Source: Okeania sp. SIO2C9 (GTDB taxonomy: Bacteria > Cyanobacteriota > Cyanobacteriia > Cyanobacteriales > Microcoleaceae). Taken from it: DNA of 64,000 nt. Shown here piece by piece: positions 56,593 through 64,000 of the stretch. Under the pieces are notes generated by a model. The model did not search any database. It saw only the letters and a list, made by a program, of their open reading frames with translations, and had not been told where the DNA came from. The DNA is taken from NCBI RefSeq assembly GCF_010672455.1, contig NZ_JAAHGO010000037.1, positions 24,341 through 88,340 of the forward strand, given 5' to 3'. Numbering within the stretch: the stretch's first letter is position 1; the number at the start of each line of letters is the position of its first letter. The translations under genes were made by a program, and so were the position numbers.

Positions 56593-57606
56593 TTATGAAA
56601 CTGCTGCTGCTACTTTTTCATCAGGGGAAACTTTCGCAGTCAAACGCTCATAAGTGGCGCGCATTTTCAAACCAACTAAAACTTGGAAAAGTCCACTACC
56701 ATTATTGGAACCTGGATAGTCTTGGTGTTCCCTCATCATGTGAGTCATCTCACCATAGTATTTAGTGGCAGTATTGCTGAGATGTCCTTCAACATAAATC
56801 ATTTCTTCCAGGTTATCAAAGTTACCATCTACTTCTAAGACAGAAACTTCATTGCCGAAATAGGCATCTGGGCCATAGAACATTTTAATTCCAGGATAGG
56901 AACAAGTAAGCTTACGTCCACAAGGAATCCAGTTAATAGTCGATCCTTCATCAAACAGATATACTGGTTCAAAGCCTTCTACACCTTCACGTTGGATCAA
57001 GCGTACTCGTAATACCTTATGTTCTTTGTCATCAGGAATAAGTTTAGTGGGCAAGATTTGAATGACCACATCTGCGTGACCTTTTTGTGGGTCAATATAA
57101 GCATCAAAATCTGGACGACGGGCATTGATAGAAGCAAGTACATCTTCGTAACGATGGCCTCTTTCTGCCATATCGCGCTTGATTTTCCAAGCAATTTTTA
57201 CTTCATCACTAATATCTAGATAGACACTAAAGTCAAGTAGGGATCGCACGCGCTCATCAAACAGAGGATGAAGACCTTCAATTACTATAATATGATTGGG
57301 ATGAACTTTTTCCGGTGGGTCAATCAAGCCAGTTTCGTGGTTATAAATTGGCTTATCAATAGACTGACCTTCCTTTAGAGCTTTAATTTGCTCATACATC
57401 AAGTCAAAATTATTGGCCCTTGGGTCAAGAGCAGTAATTCCTGTTTCTTTACGTTGCTTACGATCTAAGCTATGGTAGTCGTCCAGGCAGATAACTGTAA
57501 CAAAATCTTCTCCAAATACATCTGTTACACGACGCAAAAAAGTAGATTTTCCGCATCCAGAGTCTCCTGCAACTCCAATTAAGATTACTCTATCTGGTTT
57601 TTTCAC
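56593..57606 (-). CDS. prk: Phosphoribulokinase
   Basis: This 337-residue Calvin-cycle enzyme makes ribulose-1,5-bisphosphate from ribulose-5-phosphate and ATP. The P-loop is GVAGDSGCGKSTFLRR with C18, and VICLDDYHSLDRKQRK holds C40; this Cys pair and a second pair in PCGRKLTC (about 230 and 236) are those used for thioredoxin and CP12 control. VIEGLHPLFDERVRSL and DISDEVKIAWKIKRDMAERG are family signatures. It starts with GTG (MKKPDRVIL) after GAGGGAAACTATT. A terminator follows. A transposon end-like region lies about 50 bp upstream, so the promoter may be inside or next to it. Confidence 0.97.
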   Translation of the reverse strand: MKKPDRVILIGVAGDSGCGKSTFLRRVTDVFGEDFVTVICLDDYHSLDRKQRKETGITALDPRANNFDLMYEQIKALKEGQSIDKPIYNHETGLIDPPEKVHPNHIIVIEGLHPLFDERVRSLLDFSVYLDISDEVKIAWKIKRDMAERGHRYEDVLASINARRPDFDAYIDPQKGHADVVIQILPTKLIPDDKEHKVLRVRLIQREGVEGFEPVYLFDEGSTINWIPCGRKLTCSYPGIKMFYGPDAYFGNEVSVLEVDGNFDNLEEMIYVEGHLSNTATKYYGEMTHMMREHQDYPGSNNGSGLFQVLVGLKMRATYERLTAKVSPDEKVAAAVS

Positions 57607-57654
57607 AATAGTTTCCCTCTAACACAAAACAAAGTTGAATGACATATCCCATAT

Positions 57655-58210
57655 TTTTGTGACGTTCTCTCCCTCTAAATCTCGCGAGATTTAGCAGGAG
57701 CTTCTCCTCCTCACGGATGGAACTTCCTGCTTCCCTGGCTGACTAATGTCTACGCCTCCACAGGCAGCAACGATGAGACCCACCGCCTCTTGTACTAAAA
57801 GTTCTGTACTCACCCGGCTTCCTTCAAGATTTTACCTCAAATACTGAATTACCAGGACTTCACCAGTTGAATCCCATATCTTGAGTTGTTTAGGTTCAGC
57901 CGTCAGGTGCGTATTACCGCTACTCCTAACAGGCCATAGCTAAACACGCTTAAGCCACCTTGTCAACTAAAGAACGCTACTAGTTTTTTTGCGGGTCGCG
58001 CCCTGCCCTCCCGTTATACCCGTTAGGGTTGACGGAATACCCAGAGCAAAATTTAGTTGGGTGAGTCTCAGCTTTTCGGTGAGTCCAGGAGAAATTCCTG
58101 AGCATTTCTTGAGCCGTGTTCGTTCCTGTAATACTCCATTCAAGCTTATCTATCAAAATTTAATCATAAAATTACCCGTTTTCTTGGCCAAATCCTTTTA
58201 ATAAGGATAG
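57655..58210 (-). mobile_element. IS200/IS605-type right-end relic with structured, omega RNA-like sequence
   Basis: Reading on the minus strand, the segment ends GTGACGTT-type (GAACGTCAC) after the perfect 20-bp palindrome CTAAATCTCGCGAGATTTAG (57676-57695). Before it, one frame gives VSTELLVQEAVGLIVAACGG and VDISQPGKQEVPSVRR, like the tail of TnpB. Further upstream (57840-58110) I see nested complementary arms (AGTTG/CAACT, GTTTAG/CTAAAC; GGACTCACC/GGTGAGTCC) but no TnpB coding sequence. The window end (63866-64000) shows a similar end. The omega RNA reading is inference. Confidence 0.5.
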
Positions 58211-60701
<2,491 letters not shown>

Positions 60702-60748
60702 TATGATATAATAGATAACTATTAATCGCTGCATTTCATAGAATTCAG

Positions 60749-60780
60749 GGAGAGGTACATTTGATACCCCTCCTTTTTTA
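60749..60780 (+). terminator. Rho-independent terminator of petH
   Basis: GGAGAGGTAC, short loop, GATACCCCTCC, then TTTTTT. It lies about 48 bp after the petH stop. Confidence 0.8.
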
Positions 60781-60969
60781 GTTGAATGGACAAAAAAACA
60801 GGGTGTTTAGTAATTGTTTGCCATCGACAAATTCTGCTAATATCAAGTGGATTGAGTTACTAATAAATTGAGACAGGGGACAAAAATTGCCTAGATATTC
60901 TCCCTATATTTGGGTTGGTGTCACGTCTCTTAAATTTAATTAATCAAAAATCAAAATTAGGAGAACAAA

Positions 60970-61488
60970 ATGAACTTTGGTAATCTTGCTAAAATTGTCG
61001 CTGGTGTTGCTGGTGTAGCAGCTACTGGGTATGGTGTAAAAAAAGCTGTAGATTATTTCCAGAACCGCGATCAAGAAGAACCCGATCCAGAAGCAACTGA
61101 AGACGCAGAAGTAGAGCTAGAAGCTGATGATATTGCTTTTGCGACTGTGGAACCTGAGTCAGTACAGCCTTTCCTTGATGCTAGTTTTGGCGCTCCAGGT
61201 CGTTATGTTCCCACTCGTCCACCTAAAGTATTTGAATATCAAGACCAACAATACATGGTAATATGGTCTTACGATAACGAGAAAGAAAAAAATCAATTGA
61301 TGGGTTTCCAATACACTGATGCAGGTAGGCAAATGGTTGCTAGTGTAGGATATACTGCTGATGCTACTGACTATAATGTTAACTTAGACGGTACAAATTT
61401 AGCTGTTGAAGTTAATGGAGAACAAATTACATCTGGTCAAGGTGAAACTGATGGTGCAGATGAAGTTGATTTAGTTCCAGTCGGATAA
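60970..61488 (+). CDS. Hypothetical protein with N-terminal membrane-like segment
   Basis: This 172-residue protein opens with MNFGNLAKIVAGVAGVAATG, a hydrophobic Gly/Ala helix, then an acidic linker (EEPDPEATEDAEVELEADDI) and a compact domain (EYQDQQYMVIWSYDNEKEKN to the end). The family is not recognised. TAGGAGAACAAA before the ATG is a good ribosome site. It follows petH by 270 bp with a terminator between them, so it has its own promoter. Confidence 0.7.
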   Translation: MNFGNLAKIVAGVAGVAATGYGVKKAVDYFQNRDQEEPDPEATEDAEVELEADDIAFATVEPESVQPFLDASFGAPGRYVPTRPPKVFEYQDQQYMVIWSYDNEKEKNQLMGFQYTDAGRQMVASVGYTADATDYNVNLDGTNLAVEVNGEQITSGQGETDGADEVDLVPVG

Positions 61489-61689
61489 CTTCTTTTAGAA
61501 ATTAAGTGGTAGTGGTGTATAGTTGGTAATAATGATGAATAAAATTACTAGCTAAACTATTAGTAATTGAGTTTTGCATCTGCCACAAGAATGCACTACT
61601 ATCAAAAAATTAGTTGAAAATCAGAGCCAGGGTATTTTAACCCTACACATTCCTATAATAACCAGACATGGTATCACACAATTGGTAAC

Positions 61690-61873
61690 TTCAACAATTA
61701 ATAATGAATAATGAATAATGAATAATTACCTCTCCTTGAAAGAAGAGGATTGACAAATTCATGAAAATTTTTCTTCACAGGAGTCGATTGGATATGGCGA
61801 GGAGACCTCGCCATCCCTTGACCGCTTATTATCCCCTTAAAAGGGGAGGCGCATACCCACAATTTTTCGGTAA
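61690..61873. repeat. Repeat family P copy truncating a kinase relic
   Basis: TTCAACAATTAATAATG to TTTTTCGGTAA. Its right end joins a histidine kinase relic, whose coding frame runs into the repeat (ending in PF, WVCASPF). Confidence 0.8.
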
Positions 61874-62095
61874 TAGTAAAGATTGTACCTTTAGTGAGTA
61901 TAGAATTACAAGTAATCTTACCACCATGTTTGTCTGTAATAATTTGATGAGCGATCGCCATTCCCAACCCGGTAACTTTCCCCACATCTTTAGTCGTAAA
62001 CCCCTGTTCAAAAATTCGCTCTCTCTCCTCTGATGTCACCCCCAGACCATTATCTTCAATCTCAATCTTTACTGAATAATTAATAGAGTTCTCGC
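61869..62095 (-). pseudogene. Histidine kinase HATPase C-terminal relic
   Basis: One frame reads VKIEIEDNGLGVTSEERERI, FEQGFTTKDVGKVTGLGMAI and AHQIITDKHGGKITCNSILT, the D/F/G boxes of a histidine kinase ATPase domain. The upstream part is lost at 62095 and the end is replaced by repeat P. It resembles the end of the phytochrome kinase at 49428 but is not a copy. Confidence 0.85.
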
Positions 62096-62450
62096 TAAAT
62101 AAAGGGAAAAAATCACTCTAACCTAGACAGAGCAATAATTCCAAGCATTTTTGCAGTCCAAGAGCTACAATCCTTACAGAACAAAGTTTTTGGGATTTTT
62201 TTAAGTTATAAAGCGACAAGTCTAATAATTAATCATTAATCATTAAATAATTCTGGTTTAATATCAAATCCGGTTAATTGCACATAGAATCTGCTGATAT
62301 AATAGAGTTGTCGCTAAATAAAGGGAAAAAATCACTCTAACCTAGACAGAGCAATAATTCCAAGCATTTTTGCTATCCAAGATATAGAATCCTTAAAGAA
62401 CAAGGTTTTTGGGGATTTTTTAAGTTATAAAGCCACAAGTCTAATATCTG
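62082..62450. repeat. ~150-bp direct repeat (62082-62232 and 62300-62450)
   Basis: TAATAGAGTT then TCGCTAAATAAAGGG and ATAAAGCGACAAGTCTAAT recur with about 90 % identity by eye. The second copy lies inside the MITE-2 boundaries at 62262-62547. Confidence 0.8.
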
Positions 62451-62547
62451 TTTATAATTCTATCCACACTTCAATCTCCCCATCTCCCCATCTCCCCATC
62501 TCCCCATCTCCCCCAACTATATAATAAGTATTCAACCGGATTTGATA
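62262..62547. mobile_element. MITE-2 element, 286 bp, TAA duplication
   Basis: TATCAAATCCGG at the left, CCGGATTTGATA at the right, flanked by TAA (62259-62261 and 62548-62550). It holds C-rich CCCCATCT repeats at 62470-62515. Confidence 0.85.
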
Positions 62548-62658
62548 TAAAGTCTCCCCTTTTAAAACGATAACTTACTCCTGCCCCCTTCCGGGGACAG
62601 GGTTGGGGGTAAAGTTTATACTTGCGTCGGTCTCAGATATAAAGCTTACCTACAAAAT

Positions 62659-62835
62659 AAAGCTAGACGCACTAGTAATAGCAAATCCACAAATCAGGAT
62701 ATGAAGTTAAATGATGCTTTACCAAAAAAAATATAGATTGACCCTGAAAGCTATGAAGTGAAAGCGGATAAAAAGTTATTGATTTGCGCATCTGCTACAA
62801 TTTTACCGATGGCGCAGCGATATTTTCAACTCTAG
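62659..62835 (+). pseudogene. ureC: Urease alpha subunit (ureC) C-terminal relic
   Basis: The frame reads KARRTSNSKSTNQDMKLNDA, LPKKI, TAG (62734), then [20 protein letters not shown] and [12 protein letters not shown] with a stop at 62835. UreC ends [10 protein letters not shown] after a VDPETYxVxADGE segment, so this is its last ~58 residues. No other urease genes are in the window. Confidence 0.85.
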
Positions 62836-62892
62836 TAACATGAGGATGTTCTTGATACTAGGTAAGCATAGAAAAATATAGAAGATTGAATT

Positions 62893-63063
62893 CTATAATC
62901 GGACGCTACTTGTATTGTTACTTATAGGTGATTCGCTACTTATCGCACTCATCATTTTCTTGAACGCAATGAGTAATATCGGGATAATCGTTAAGGCCAC
63001 CATCGGACAAACAATACATGAACAGGATTCGCAAGCACAATTCATTGCCATCATGTGTGTCAT
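62893..63063 (-). pseudogene. Possible metallothionein (SmtA/BmtA-like) N-terminus
   Basis: MTHMMAMNCACESCSCIV begins like bacterial metallothioneins (M-x-C-A-C-x-x-C-x-C-x-V). After this the frame becomes hydrophobic without further Cys motifs, so the C-terminal metal-binding half is lost. There is no clear ribosome site. Weak call. Confidence 0.4.
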
Positions 63064-63380
63064 TTTGTTATCGTTGCTAAATAATACATTGACATAAAAT
63101 TATAGCAGCTTAAAAATACTACAGTTATATTTTTTATAATTTCTTAAAAAATATTAATTTATTCTATGCCCATGCTTGTTGTACTCTTCTGTTTCTTCAC
63201 ATTGGATACTAATTTTAACTTAAAGATGATATAATAGTATTTGGAGAAATTTTAGCTACAAATATCTATTCCTGAGAAGGCAAATAAGCAGAGTTTTGTC
63301 ACATTATTTGAGTCAATTAGTATAACTTAATCAGAACAATAATATCTGAAACTATATTCAATTAAAAACCTAAATTACCA

Positions 63381-63842
63381 ATGAAAAATATAGTTGTTGC
63401 TCTCGACTTTTCTCAAATCACTCCTGCCATTATTACTCAAGCGGAAACTTTAGTCCAAGCTTTTAACAGCAAATTATGGTTAATTCATATTGCTGAACCA
63501 GATCCTGATTTTGTTGGTTTTAAGACTGGACCTCAGCCTAAGCGCGACCGCTGGGCACAAGAGTTTCGTAGAGAACATCAGCAGATTCAAGATTTGGCAG
63601 AAGAGCTACGCCAAAAAGGTCTTGATACAGTGGCTTTGTTAACTCAAGGTTCTACAGTAGAGACTATTTTGGCAGAGGCCAAAAAATTAGCTGCCGATTT
63701 AATGATCATAGGGTCTCATGGACGCAGTGGTATTGAGAAATTTTTTGTGGGTAGTGTTAGTGAGGGTATTTTGCATGGTGCCCATTGTCCAGTTTTGGTA
63801 ATTCCTGCTAGTTGGCGATCACCAGAAACATTAGAAAATTGA
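63381..63842 (+). CDS. Universal stress protein (UspA family)
   Basis: This 153-residue protein begins MKNIVVALDFSQITPAIITQ and has the ATP-binding end GSHGRSGIEKFFVGSVSEGI (G-2x-G-9x-GS) followed by CPVLVIPA. So it is an ATP-binding type Usp. Role under stress is not defined. The 63064-63380 stretch upstream is AT-rich and probably holds its promoter. Confidence 0.93.
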   Translation: MKNIVVALDFSQITPAIITQAETLVQAFNSKLWLIHIAEPDPDFVGFKTGPQPKRDRWAQEFRREHQQIQDLAEELRQKGLDTVALLTQGSTVETILAEAKKLAADLMIIGSHGRSGIEKFFVGSVSEGILHGAHCPVLVIPASWRSPETLEN

Positions 63843-63865
63843 CGCAGTATTAAATGAGGATGTAT

Positions 63866-64000
63866 GACGGCATTTGTGACGTTCTCCTACATCAAATCAA
63901 AGATTATGATGTAGGCTTCCCCACCTCACGGACGCGGGCTTTCTGTTTTGCTGCCGCAACGCTGCGCGAACAAGGGGAGTGCAACCACGCGAGCCCTCCA
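63866..64000 (-). mobile_element. Right end of an IS200/IS605-type tnpB element (cut by window edge)
   Basis: Plus strand GTGACGTTCTCCTACATCA, then a hairpin (CCTACATCA / TGATGTAGG), CCTCACGGACGCGGGC and more. Read on the minus strand a frame gives a TnpB-like tail. It resembles the right-end relic at 57655 (same GTGACGTTCTC plus hairpin layout). Confidence 0.55.

Noticed and set aside
57989..58201. 70-residue ORF in the prk upstream region
   Set aside because: No recognisable domain; the region looks like structured transposon-end sequence.
57700..58210. Group II or group I intron
   Set aside because: Some complementary arms exist, but I could not find a domain V-like hairpin, a GTGYG start or an interrupted tRNA.
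61761..62033. 90-residue plus-strand ORF
   Set aside because: Runs through repeat P and antisense to the kinase relic; not a gene.

Overview
The window looks like chromosome from a low-GC filamentous cyanobacterium. It carries phosphoribulokinase (prk), ferredoxin-NADP reductase with an N-terminal CpcD-like linker domain (petH), a Cph1-type phytochrome kinase, XisH/XisI relics, a pentapeptide-repeat protein and many HIP1 octamers (GCGATCGC). The gene-sparse layout, many short dispersed repeats and many decayed genes resemble the Trichodesmium/Okeania group, but that placement is inference.

Layout. 0.3-9.3 kb: rodA, a VOC-family protein, a pentapeptide-repeat protein, a DUF2157/GDYXXLXY gene pair with in-frame stops, a Uma2 nuclease and a PhoD-like phosphatase. 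9.6-15.9 kb: a defence/toxin-antitoxin island, all on the minus strand. It holds DUF262 + HEPN, a Panacea-domain antitoxin with a small partner, a PIN toxin and an ApeA-like HEPN protein, plus relics showing that the cluster was duplicated and then decayed reciprocally. 16.0-21.7 kb: a giant alpha-2-macroglobulin lipoprotein. 21.7-25.0 kb: no genes; several repeats and an array of about 21 units of about 80 bp, each with a palindrome and usually a HIP1 site. 25.1-30.0 kb: a methyltransferase, TnpB and several broken accessory genes. 30.3-33.8 kb: an RTX esterase/phytase-like exoprotein. 34.4-39.4 kb: broken xisI/xisH, a DUF58 protein, and a divergent LuxR regulator and DJ-1/PfpI pair. 39.5-45.6 kb: a decayed IS nested in a MITE, then SDR, GNAT and AraC genes. 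45.9-49.1 kb: CNNM and EamA membrane proteins and a small membrane-protein pair. 49.4-54.3 kb: phytochrome and a broken NACHT/HEAT protein. 54.5-63.8 kb: an SDR-CIA30 fusion, prk, petH, a small hypothetical gene, relics of a histidine kinase, ureC and perhaps a metallothionein, and a universal stress protein. The right edge enters another IS200/IS605-like end.

How it works together. Housekeeping and photosynthesis genes are intact. Accessory genes are often broken by single in-frame stops, one-base indels or insertion of tiny mobile repeats. At least five small mobile families can be defined from terminal inverted repeats and target duplications. For several insertions an uninterrupted copy of the host sequence lies elsewhere in the window, so the target duplication can be read directly. 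The most interesting biology is the 9.6-15.9 kb island: a four-gene DUF262-HEPN-Panacea-partner unit, and an ApeA HEPN protein whose C-terminus looks like a fused antitoxin for the overlapping PIN toxin.
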